Positions 18,901 to 26,685 of a stretch of DNA of 64,000 nt are shown in pieces (position 1 is the stretch's first letter; each line of letters starts with the position of its first letter). A model generated the notes under the pieces. The model did no database searches. It was not told where the DNA came from and was given only the letters and a program-made list of their open reading frames with translations. A program made the translations under genes and the position numbers. This DNA comes from Daejeonella sp. H1SJ63. GTDB lineage: Bacteria; Bacteroidota; Bacteroidia; Sphingobacteriales; Sphingobacteriaceae. Location of the stretch: assembly GCF_029360775.1 (NCBI RefSeq), contig NZ_JARKMZ010000001.1, positions 62,001 to 126,000 on the forward strand. Reading direction: 5' to 3'.

Positions 18901-19207
18901 TAATTTCAGTAATAACTCAGTGCCAAACTCATATTATTTAGAGGATGCATCATTCCTGAAATTACGTTCTTTAGTTATCGGTTATACCATTCCTGCTGCC
19001 AAGTTAAAAAGATTTGGAATTGACAGAATGCGTGTTTATGTACAGGGTGCTAATCTGTTCACTATTACCAAATACACCGGATTGGATCCTGAATTGATAG
19101 GTCTTAATTCCAATGGTACTAATAATAATACTGCCTTTGGTATTGATTACGGTAACTATCCCAACAATCAGAAAAACTATAATTTCGGTGTAAATCTTAC
19201 TTTTTAA
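15989..19207 (+). CDS. SusC/RagA-type TonB-dependent outer-membrane transporter
   Basis: 1072 residues: signal peptide to ~residue 29 (LTAVAQ), carboxypeptidase-like regulatory domain (~30-115, with GKVIGSDDNQPIIGATV and a VTYIGF turn), the TonB-linked plug (EVIVTGYS at ~115 and IRIRGITSLGNVDPLVMIDGV), then a beta-barrel ending NFGVNLTF. It imports a substrate captured by the SusD partner, energised by TonB. It lacks the N-terminal STN domain of the other two SusC proteins here, and no sigma/FecR pair precedes it, so its regulation must differ. The palindromes upstream are candidates. The SusD gene follows after 28 bp. Confidence 0.95.
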   Translation: MIFKTLLLQKRKVCLSILCILISLTAVAQPRVTGKVIGSDDNQPIIGATVHIKGSNVGTMTNLQGAFSINAKQGDILVVTYIGFAIKEVSVTNQANYDIILSPSQSTLDEVIVTGYSTEKKKDITGSVSIVNVADMKTIPTGSPEQMLQGRASGLNVTTSGEPGGGSNIRIRGITSLGNVDPLVMIDGVQGSLRNINANDIASIQVLKDAGAAAVYGVRGANGVIVVTTKKGSGKPNITYDAYAGTQVPLQGNVFNLLNTQGMADLTWLALRNSGQVASNGNPTHPQYGNGAKPVIPDYLLIGGTNGVTGQPTAAQMDSYNVDYSKGNIYQIIPANKTGTDWFHEIFKPAPIQQHTVTASGGADRSNYLFSLGSFDQQGTLQNTYLKRYSLRANTTFNVKNNIRIGENAYIFYRNQRGTPSGNQGEGNPISMSYRQQPIIPVFDAMGNYAGTRAQGLGNAQNPYAMIDRVDGNRNNIWDIQGNVFAEIDFLKHFTAKTSFGGTLDNQYNFSFGYRTYENAENNASNSFNENAQYNRNWTWTNTVTYNQVFGKHSVRVLAGLEAVELYGRGLAGGALGLFTDNPNFRTLSNGSGGFTNSSYVYQEALSSQFGKVDYAYNDKYLLSATIRRDGSSRFGPESRWGIFPSFSAGWRLSSEAFLKNQTWIDNLLVKGSYGILGNQLNVNPTNAFNQFGGGPGNAYYDINGTSTSTVQGFIASRIGNPKTSWEEDKLTNFGIDGTFFNNKIDFSVEYYKKSIEGLLFADQSPATVGGAALPAVNIGNIENKGLDFSTTYHGSVGSDLKFDIGAIVTTYKSNITDIPGKFFDAGASRIGNFVRNQVGQPIGAFFGYEVERLFRDAADVTGSPVQDAAAPGRFKYRDVNGDKKISADDRTFFGDPNPDFTYGLNLGANYKGLDFSAFLYGSQGNEAINYVRYWTDFYPSFQGAKSLDLLNNSWTPQNLNAKTPIAENASNFSNNSVPNSYYLEDASFLKLRSLVIGYTIPAAKLKRFGIDRMRVYVQGANLFTITKYTGLDPELIGLNSNGTNNNTAFGIDYGNYPNNQKNYNFGVNLTF

Positions 19208-19235
19208 GTTTACTTATAAAATAAAATAAAAGTTT

Positions 19236-20987
19236 ATGAAACGATCATATATAAAAATAATTCTGGTGTTGAGCATTTCCTCAGTGCTGTTTTATGCCTG
19301 TAAAAAAGAATTCCTTGAAAGAGCTCCTTTAGGATCTCTGGATCAGGGTAATCTTACGACCTCTGCAGGTGTCAGGGGACTGTTAATCGGAGCTTATTCA
19401 TTATTGGATGGCTACGGTGGTGCAGGAGGAGGGTTTGCTACAGCAGCGTCCAATTGGGTATTTGGTGGTGTAGCTTCAGATGATGCCTATAAAGGATCTG
19501 ATCCGGGCGACCAGGCTGATATTGTATCTATTGAAACATACAGCGCAAATGCATCTAATCCATATTTTGAATCAAAATGGCGTCATTTATATGATGCTAT
19601 CCAGCGTAGCAATGATGTGCTGAGAGTTATGGCCGATGTAAAAGGTATGAGCGATACAGAAAAGAAAGTAGCAGGTGCTGAAGCAAGATTTCTAAGAGCT
19701 CATTATCATTTCGAGGCCAAAAGAATGTGGAATATGATACCCTACGTAGATGAAACTATCACTTACGCGAAGGCAAACATCCTGGTGGCTAATGACAAGG
19801 ATATCTGGCCAAATATTGAAGCAGATCTGAAATTTGCGGTAGCTAATCTGCCTGCTACCCAACCTGCAATTGGCCGGGCAAATAGCTGGGCAGCCAAAGC
19901 ATACCTGGCAAAGGTTTATTTGTACCAGAAAAAATATGCTGAAGCAAAGACACTATTGGATGATGTTATTACTAATGGAACAACCGCTTCAGGTAAAAAA
20001 TATGACTTGGTAAATTTCTTTGACAACTTTAATCCGGAGACCAAAAACAGTGTAGAAAGTGTTTTCTCAGCACAAATGTCTGTAAATGACAATTCCGGAG
20101 GTAGCAATGGTAACTGGGGAGATGTATTAAATTTCCCTTACAACGGAGGTCCCGGCGGATGCTGCGGTTTCTATCAGCCTTCTCAAAGCCTGGTTAATTC
20201 CTACCGCGTTGATACAGATGGCCTCCCATTCCTTGATAATTTCAATAGTGTGGATGTTAAAAATGACCAGGGATTAAAATCTGATGACCCTTTCACCCCG
20301 GAAACCGCTCCTTTGGATCCTCGTTTAGACATTACAGTAGGAAGAAGAGGTATCCCTTATCTTGACTGGGGAGTTCATCCGGGAAATAACTGGATACGTG
20401 ATCAGGCAAATGGCGGACCATATGCTCCGAAAAAAAGTGTTTATGCTAAAAGACAGCAGGGCGCTTTAACTGATAAATCTTTCTGGTCAACAGGTATAAC
20501 TGCTAATAATTATACGATTATCCGCTTTGCAGATGTATTGTTAATGGCAGCTGAAGCTGAGGTTGAAGTAGGTTCACTGGATAAAGCCAAAGATTTGGTG
20601 AACAGGGTTAGACAAAGGGCAGCAGCTCCGGAAGGATGGGTGAAAACTTATGTTGATCCGGCCGCGCCTGAAAAGGGATTTACCAGCACTCCTGCTGCAA
20701 ATTATAAAATAGGCTTGTACCCTGCATTCCCTGATAAAGTGTATGCACGTAAGGCAGTACGATTTGAGAGAAAATTAGAGTTGGCTATGGAGGGCTCACG
20801 TTTCTTCGACCTGGTACGTTATGGTACTGCGGCTGAAGAGCTAAATGCTTATATTGCTGTTGAAAAAAATCGTCGTTCTTATTTGAATAACGCTTCTTTC
20901 ACTAAGGCGAAGAATGAGTATTTCCCAATTCCACGTAACCAGATTGATTTAAGTAAAGGAACACTGAAACAAAATCCGGGATACTAA
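19236..20987 (+). CDS. SusD/RagB family outer-membrane lipoprotein
   Basis: 583 residues with a lipobox (LFYAC, acylated Cys at ~22) and the SusD N-terminal opening (KKEFLERAPLGSL), followed by the helical TPR-like scaffold and a C-terminal RagB domain ending in FPIPRNQIDLS and LKQNPGY. It is the classic RagB/SusD type, distinct from the SusD-like pair further right. It forms the surface lid over the SusC pore encoded upstream. No glycoside hydrolase or peptidase follows, so the substrate is unknown. A terminator hairpin lies 21 bp after the stop. Confidence 0.95.
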   Translation: MKRSYIKIILVLSISSVLFYACKKEFLERAPLGSLDQGNLTTSAGVRGLLIGAYSLLDGYGGAGGGFATAASNWVFGGVASDDAYKGSDPGDQADIVSIETYSANASNPYFESKWRHLYDAIQRSNDVLRVMADVKGMSDTEKKVAGAEARFLRAHYHFEAKRMWNMIPYVDETITYAKANILVANDKDIWPNIEADLKFAVANLPATQPAIGRANSWAAKAYLAKVYLYQKKYAEAKTLLDDVITNGTTASGKKYDLVNFFDNFNPETKNSVESVFSAQMSVNDNSGGSNGNWGDVLNFPYNGGPGGCCGFYQPSQSLVNSYRVDTDGLPFLDNFNSVDVKNDQGLKSDDPFTPETAPLDPRLDITVGRRGIPYLDWGVHPGNNWIRDQANGGPYAPKKSVYAKRQQGALTDKSFWSTGITANNYTIIRFADVLLMAAEAEVEVGSLDKAKDLVNRVRQRAAAPEGWVKTYVDPAAPEKGFTSTPAANYKIGLYPAFPDKVYARKAVRFERKLELAMEGSRFFDLVRYGTAAEELNAYIAVEKNRRSYLNNASFTKAKNEYFPIPRNQIDLSKGTLKQNPGY

Positions 20988-21007
20988 CAAAAATTAATTA
21001 TACTCTT

Positions 21008-21035
21008 AAAAGGGCAGAGATTTCTGCCCTTTTTT
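21008..21035 (+). terminator. Terminator after the first SusC/SusD pair
   Basis: AAAAGGGCAGA (21008-21018) pairs with TCTGCCCTTTT (21023-21033), followed by further T. It lies between SusD and the FG-GAP gene, so that gene has its own promoter or depends on read-through. Confidence 0.85.
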
Positions 21036-21070
21036 AATTTTATATCAGAGTTTAGTATTTACTATTAATT

Positions 21071-24000
21071 ATGATCAGAATCATTTTTTATTCAGTTCTT
21101 TTACTAATTTTTTCGTCCTGTAAAAACTCAGGCCCATTATTCGAAAAAATTAATTCCAACACAAGCGGTATTCATTTTGAAAATACTATAAATGAAACCG
21201 ATTCCATAAATGTACTTGATTTTGCAAATGTTTATAATGGCGGGGGGGTCGGTATTGGTGATTTTAATAAAGATGGATTACAGGATATCTATTTTACCGG
21301 AAATATGGTAAGTAATAAATTATACCTGAACAAAGGAGATTTCGCTTTTGAGGATATTACAGACAAGGCTAAGGTAAACGGGCTGGGAAGATGGGGAAGG
21401 GGGGTTTCTGTAGTGGATATTAATAACGACGGATGGGATGACTTATATATTTGCGCATCAATAAAGAAAAAGGCCAAAGAGAGAGAGAACTTATTGTATG
21501 TTAATCAGGGTTTGAATAAGGATGGGATTCCAAGTTTTAAAGAGATGGGAGCTGAATATGGATTGAATGATACCACACATTCAACCATGGCAAATTTTTT
21601 TGATTATGATAATGATGGTGATCTGGATGTTTTTATAGTTGTCAATGAAATTATAGATGGCGATTTTCCCAATAGGTTTCGGCCACGTTTGTTAAATGGA
21701 GAACATCCAAGCACAGACAGATTATACCGGAATGATCCGGACGAAAAGCTGGGGCATCCCTTTTTTACTGATGTTTCAAGACAGGCAGGGATATTAATTG
21801 AAGGATATGGACATAATGCTTCTGTTGCAGATATAAATCAGGATGGATGGAAAGATATTTATGTTTCCAACGACTATCTTTCTAATAATGTTTTATATAT
21901 CAATAACCGGGATGGAACATTTACCGATAAGGTAACATCCTATTTTAAGCATGCAGCTGCTAATGCTATGGGTACTGATATAATTGATATTAATAATGAT
22001 GGTCTTGATGATCTGGTGGAGCTGGATATGAGTCCTGAAGATAATTACCGGAAAAAGATGATGACGAATGGGAATAACTACCAAACCTATCAAAACATCG
22101 AATACTTAAATTATCAATACCAATATGTTAGAAACATGCTTCAGGTTAATCAGGGGCCGAGGATTAATCAGAATGATTCTATAGGGGATCCGATTTTTAG
22201 CGAGCAATCATTTTTTGCCGGAGTGGCTGAAACTGACTGGAGCTGGGCGCCTGTAGTAATGGATTTTGACAACGACGGATTTCGTGATATTGTTATTACT
22301 AACGGTTTTCCAAAAGATGTTACTGATCATGATTTCATCACTTTTCGGAATACGGCTTATTCCATCGCCACCAAGGCAGAGTTATTAGCACAAATTCCCG
22401 CAGTCAAAATTCCTAATTATGCTTTCCATAATAATGGTAATCTATCATTTACAAAGGTGTCTAAAGATTGGGGATTTGATACCCCCTCTTTTTCAAACGG
22501 AGCTGTATATGCAGATTTGGATAATGATGGGGATATGGATTTGGTGATGAATAATATTAATGATAAGGCCTTTTTATACCGTAATAATACGAAACAGGAA
22601 AGTAAAGAAGCATATCATTATCTGCAGATCAAATTTGTGGGCGATAGCCTGAATAGAACCGGAATTGGTGCCCGGGCAGAATTGCATTATAATCAGGGCA
22701 GGCAGCAAGTTTTTGAAAATACCCCATACCGGGGTTATTTATCATCCATGCAAAATATTGCTCATTTTGGATTAGGGAATATTGCCTCCATTGATTCAGT
22801 GATAATCAAATGGCCAAATGGAAAATTACAATTGTTGAAAAATGTAAAGACAGATCAATTATTAACTGTTGAAATCACCAGCGCAAGGGAAGTATATTCA
22901 TCTCAAAATGAAAAGTTCGCAAAGAATAATTTGTTTCGTGAAGTGAGCGATTCTGTGAATATACATTATCAGCAGGAAGAGAAGGATTTTGTGGATTTTA
23001 ATATTCAAAAATTATTGCCGCATAAATTTTCTGAATACGGGCCTGCTTTAGCAGCCGGAGATGTTGATGGAAACGGACTCGATGACATCATTAGCGGAGG
23101 GTCTTTTTCATTTAGTGCCCAGCTATTTTTACAACAGGAAAATGGTCGCTTTATTCAAAAAAGCTTGATACCTGATGCAGATATAAATACTAAAAGATGG
23201 GAGGATACGGGAGTTTTGCTTTTTGATGCTGATGGGGATGGTGATCTGGATTTATATTCTGCCAGTGGTGGTTTTGAAAATGAAAGAAATACCATGGTAT
23301 ATCAGGATAAACTATTTATTAACGACGGAAAGGGAAACTTTAAAATAGATTTACCGGCATTACCTCAGAATTTCACCAGTAAATTTTGCGTCAGGGCAAG
23401 CGACTATGACAAAGATGGTGATCTTGATTTGTTTGTGGCCGGCAGGGTAGACCCCTGGAATTATCCCAGGCCGGTTTCCAGCTTTATCTTTAGAAATGAC
23501 AGCCGCAAAGGGAAGGCTAAATTCACAGATGTTACCCAAACCATTGCGAAAGATCTTATAAATGCCGGACTCGTTTGTGACGCTGTTTTTACTGATTTTG
23601 ACAATGATGGCTGGCAGGATCTGATATTAGCAGGAGAGTGGATGCCTGTTACCTTTTTAAAGAATGAAAAAGGGTTGTTTAAAAATGTAAGTTCAGCCTC
23701 TGGAATTAACGATAAGGTGGGCTGGTGGAATACAATTGCTCCGGGTGACTTTGATAATGATGGAGATATCGATTATGTTATTGGCAACCAGGGTAAAAAT
23801 TCATTTTATAAAGGGAACGATAAATATCCTGTCTTTATTACAGCTGATGACTTTGATAAGAATGGAAGTTATGATGCCATACCTTCTTTATTTCTGCCTG
23901 ATCAGAATGACGAACTGAAAGAATTTCCAGCTCAGACCAGAGAGGATATGGTAAAGCAAATGATCAGCATGCGGTCTAAATTTCAAAATTACAACTCCTT

Positions 24001-24643
24001 TGCTGTTGCCACAATGGATGAAGTGCTGCCTGAAATTCAAAGAAAAGGTGCATTAAGGCTAAGAGCGAATTATCTTCTCTCAAGCTTTATTCGAAACGAT
24101 GGCAAAGGAAAATTTACGATCAGTCCATTGCCTTCGCAAGCTCAGGTCTCTGTATTGAATGGAATCACGGTGGATGATTTTAATGGAGATGGTAATTTAG
24201 ACCTTGTGATCAATGGAAATGATTATGGTACGGAAGTATCAGTAGGAAGATATGATGCATTGAATGGTTTATTTCTTAAAGGTAATGGCAAAGGCGGTTT
24301 TGAAGCTGAAACTATCCTGCAAAGTGGTATATTCATTCCAGGCAACGGGAAAGCACTGATTAAACTAAGAAGTAAATACGGTAATTGCTTACTGGCAGCC
24401 AGTCAGAACAGGGGGGCTTTGAAGATATTTCAATTAAAGCGGGCTATAAATCTTGTTCCGGTTTTAGCTGGTGATATGAGTGCCGTCATTAAATATAAGA
24501 ATGGTAAGCGCAGACGTGAAGAAATATATTATGGTTCGTCCTTTCTATCCCAGTCAGCCAGATTCTTAAATATCGATAATAATATTTCCAGCGTACAGTT
24601 AACAAATTATAAAGGGTCAAGTAGAAATTTACAATTGAAATAA
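21071..24643 (+). CDS. FG-GAP/VCBS-repeat lipoprotein with UnbV/ASPIC domain
   Basis: 1190-residue exported lipoprotein (lipobox IFSSC, Cys ~17). Repeated calcium-binding-type D-x-D-x-D-G loops (DFNKDGLQDI, DINNDGWDDL, DYDNDGDLDV, DADGDGDLDL and more) mark integrin-like beta-propeller blades along the whole length. In the middle (~residues 515-600) is an ASPIC/UnbV domain ending in IKWPNGKLQ. Such CRTAC1-like proteins are common beside SusC/SusD in Bacteroidota, but their biochemical role is not known. It ends 2 bp before the haloperoxidase-like gene, so these two are co-transcribed. Confidence 0.9.
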   Translation: MIRIIFYSVLLLIFSSCKNSGPLFEKINSNTSGIHFENTINETDSINVLDFANVYNGGGVGIGDFNKDGLQDIYFTGNMVSNKLYLNKGDFAFEDITDKAKVNGLGRWGRGVSVVDINNDGWDDLYICASIKKKAKERENLLYVNQGLNKDGIPSFKEMGAEYGLNDTTHSTMANFFDYDNDGDLDVFIVVNEIIDGDFPNRFRPRLLNGEHPSTDRLYRNDPDEKLGHPFFTDVSRQAGILIEGYGHNASVADINQDGWKDIYVSNDYLSNNVLYINNRDGTFTDKVTSYFKHAAANAMGTDIIDINNDGLDDLVELDMSPEDNYRKKMMTNGNNYQTYQNIEYLNYQYQYVRNMLQVNQGPRINQNDSIGDPIFSEQSFFAGVAETDWSWAPVVMDFDNDGFRDIVITNGFPKDVTDHDFITFRNTAYSIATKAELLAQIPAVKIPNYAFHNNGNLSFTKVSKDWGFDTPSFSNGAVYADLDNDGDMDLVMNNINDKAFLYRNNTKQESKEAYHYLQIKFVGDSLNRTGIGARAELHYNQGRQQVFENTPYRGYLSSMQNIAHFGLGNIASIDSVIIKWPNGKLQLLKNVKTDQLLTVEITSAREVYSSQNEKFAKNNLFREVSDSVNIHYQQEEKDFVDFNIQKLLPHKFSEYGPALAAGDVDGNGLDDIISGGSFSFSAQLFLQQENGRFIQKSLIPDADINTKRWEDTGVLLFDADGDGDLDLYSASGGFENERNTMVYQDKLFINDGKGNFKIDLPALPQNFTSKFCVRASDYDKDGDLDLFVAGRVDPWNYPRPVSSFIFRNDSRKGKAKFTDVTQTIAKDLINAGLVCDAVFTDFDNDGWQDLILAGEWMPVTFLKNEKGLFKNVSSASGINDKVGWWNTIAPGDFDNDGDIDYVIGNQGKNSFYKGNDKYPVFITADDFDKNGSYDAIPSLFLPDQNDELKEFPAQTREDMVKQMISMRSKFQNYNSFAVATMDEVLPEIQRKGALRLRANYLLSSFIRNDGKGKFTISPLPSQAQVSVLNGITVDDFNGDGNLDLVINGNDYGTEVSVGRYDALNGLFLKGNGKGGFEAETILQSGIFIPGNGKALIKLRSKYGNCLLAASQNRGALKIFQLKRAINLVPVLAGDMSAVIKYKNGKRRREEIYYGSSFLSQSARFLNIDNNISSVQLTNYKGSSRNLQLK

Positions 24644-24645
24644 TA

Positions 24646-25968
24646 ATGGAATATAATTTAAAAAGGCTAGTATATGCAGGAATTTGCATTATGGCTTTAT
24701 TTACTGCTTGTAATAAAAAGGAAGAAGGCAGATTATCAGATGCTGAAATATTACACCAAAATCAGGATCAGCTTACAGAAGTAATCATATATGATGTTTT
24801 TACTCCCCCGGTGGCCAGCCGGATATACGCTTATTCTTCACTTGCTTCGTATGAAGCAATGCGTTTTGCAAAACCCGGTTCTCCATCAATTGTCTTAAAA
24901 CTAAATGGCTTTAAAGCGTTGCCTGAACCCGAAAAAGATAAAAATTATAACTTTACCTTAGCCGCTACCAAAGCGTTTTTTACAGTAGTTCATAAGGTTG
25001 TATTTTCAATTGATTCTTTAAAAGGTTATGAAGCGAGGGTTTTCGGCCAGTTTAAAAAATCTTTACCCAAAGAAACTTTTGAAAGGTCAGTTGCCTTTGG
25101 TGATTCTATCGGTAAAGGGGTTTTAGCAATAGCAGCAGTTGATGGATATTTCAAAAGCAGAGGCAAAGCTAAATTTTTGGGGAATCAGAATCCGGGTCAA
25201 TGGCGTCCTACCCCTCCCGATTATATGGATGGTGTAGAATGGTGCTGGGGGACTATGAAGCCATTCCTGCTGGATTCGGCCTCTTTATCTGCAAATCTGC
25301 CAGCTCCTCCTAAATATGATCTGGATACCAATAGTGTTTATTATAAGGAAGTGACCGGATTGTATAAGCTTACAAAAAATTTGACACAGGAACAAAAAGA
25401 TATAGCACGTTACTGGGATGATAATCCTTTTGTAATGGAACATTCAGGTCATATGATGTTCGCAAATAAAAAAATCACCCCTGGAGGCCATTGGATGGGC
25501 ATTGCAGCAATTGCTTCCCGGCAAACGAATGCTGATGCGGTAAAAACAGCAAAAGCTTATGCTGCTACTGCGGTTGCTTTGTATGATGCTTTTATATCCT
25601 GTTGGAATTTAAAATATAAGTATAATACGGTTAGGCCTGTTACAGTTATCAATGAGAAGATTGATAATAACTGGATGCCAATGCTTCAAACTCCGCCTTT
25701 TCCTGAATACCCCAGCGGTCATAGTACAATAACAAGAGCAGCTGCAGAGGTGTTAACTAAGATGTTTGGAGAAAATTTCGCCTTTGAAGATACAAGTGAT
25801 CTTAAATATATTGGCATGAAGCGAAACTTCAAATCATTTATAGAAGCCGCAGATGAAGCCTCTATAAGCAGGGTTTACGGAGGAATTCATTATCGGTTTA
25901 GTGTAGATGAGGGTGCAGAAATAGGTAGTAAAATAGGAAAAACGGTTGTTAATAAATTAGACCTGTAA
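24646..25968 (+). CDS. Vanadium-haloperoxidase-like PAP2 superfamily lipoprotein
   Basis: 440 residues with a lipoprotein signal (LFTAC, Cys ~22). The C-terminal half carries the acid-phosphatase/vanadium-haloperoxidase site: NTVRP (phosphate/vanadate Arg), PSGHST and SRVYGGIHYRFSVDEG, all conserved. The N-terminal half is the helical partner typical of the haloperoxidase branch. Whether it halogenates, oxidises or is a phosphatase cannot be told from sequence. It follows the FG-GAP gene by 2 bp and precedes the thioredoxin-fold gene by about 110 bp, a trio that recurs in Bacteroidota. Confidence 0.85.
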   Translation: MEYNLKRLVYAGICIMALFTACNKKEEGRLSDAEILHQNQDQLTEVIIYDVFTPPVASRIYAYSSLASYEAMRFAKPGSPSIVLKLNGFKALPEPEKDKNYNFTLAATKAFFTVVHKVVFSIDSLKGYEARVFGQFKKSLPKETFERSVAFGDSIGKGVLAIAAVDGYFKSRGKAKFLGNQNPGQWRPTPPDYMDGVEWCWGTMKPFLLDSASLSANLPAPPKYDLDTNSVYYKEVTGLYKLTKNLTQEQKDIARYWDDNPFVMEHSGHMMFANKKITPGGHWMGIAAIASRQTNADAVKTAKAYAATAVALYDAFISCWNLKYKYNTVRPVTVINEKIDNNWMPMLQTPPFPEYPSGHSTITRAAAEVLTKMFGENFAFEDTSDLKYIGMKRNFKSFIEAADEASISRVYGGIHYRFSVDEGAEIGSKIGKTVVNKLDL

Positions 25969-26076
25969 GTTTTTTGAGGTTTAATAGTATATTCTGTTTT
26001 GTCACTTTATAAATTAACGTCTGCAGATGTTTTTATCCTGCAGATACTTAATCACGTTATTATTATTATTATTAAA

Positions 26077-26586
26077 ATGTTTAAATCAAGTTTCATAATT
26101 CGTTTATTTTTTGGATTTGTCCTGTCCGGATTAATTTTAGTTCAGGAGCTTAGTGCTCAGGTGACTCCTGTGAATAAAATTCCTGAATTTACATTCTCTA
26201 CCCTGAATGGGCAATCATTCACAAGAAATGAACTGAAAAAAAACAAAAAACTGGTTATCGTTTTCTTTGATATTACCTGTGATCATTGCCAAATTGAACT
26301 CGCAGCAATAGGTGATCATATCAATGAATTTAAAAATGCAGAATTTTATCTTGTTTCTTTAAATCAAGTGGCTGGGATCAGAACATTCATGAGCACTTAT
26401 GGAAGGAAGCTGAATGGAAGAAGCAATGTAACTGTGCTCCGTGATTTTCAAAATCAGTTTATTACCCGGTTTACACCTGTTCAATATCCGGCACTATATG
26501 TATTTGGGCAGGACTTTCGTTTGATAAAATATTTTGGACAAAACAGTAATGTGAAGGAAATAATCAGCACCGTCAATAAAATCTAA
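26077..26586 (+). CDS. Thioredoxin-fold (TlpA/redoxin-like) periplasmic protein
   Basis: 169 residues with a signal peptide ending near LSAQ, a redoxin-type opening (IPEFTFSTLNGQSF), and the active-site pair in FDITCDHCQIEL at the start of the first long helix. A cis-Pro-like VQYPALYVF lies near the C-terminus. The start is set at the ATG at 26077 because it begins a normal signal peptide. An in-frame upstream codon at 25999 would add 26 residues ahead of it. It is a periplasmic thiol oxidoreductase, possibly servicing the preceding exported proteins. Confidence 0.85.
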   Translation: MFKSSFIIRLFFGFVLSGLILVQELSAQVTPVNKIPEFTFSTLNGQSFTRNELKKNKKLVIVFFDITCDHCQIELAAIGDHINEFKNAEFYLVSLNQVAGIRTFMSTYGRKLNGRSNVTVLRDFQNQFITRFTPVQYPALYVFGQDFRLIKYFGQNSNVKEIISTVNKI

Positions 26587-26630
26587 ACGGATCTGTTCGG
26601 TACTATTCCTTGTTTCAGGACGGGACAAAC

Positions 26631-26665
26631 AAAAAGAAAAGGCTCCTCAGGAGCCTTTTCTTTTT
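26631..26665. terminator. Bidirectional terminator
   Basis: Perfect 17-bp arms (26631-26647 and 26649-26665) with GGCTCCT/AGGAGCC in the middle and A-rich/T-rich ends. It serves the plus-strand thioredoxin-fold gene and the convergent minus-strand helicase gene. Confidence 0.9.
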
Positions 26666-26685
26666 AGAATTTTAGAATATTTAAC

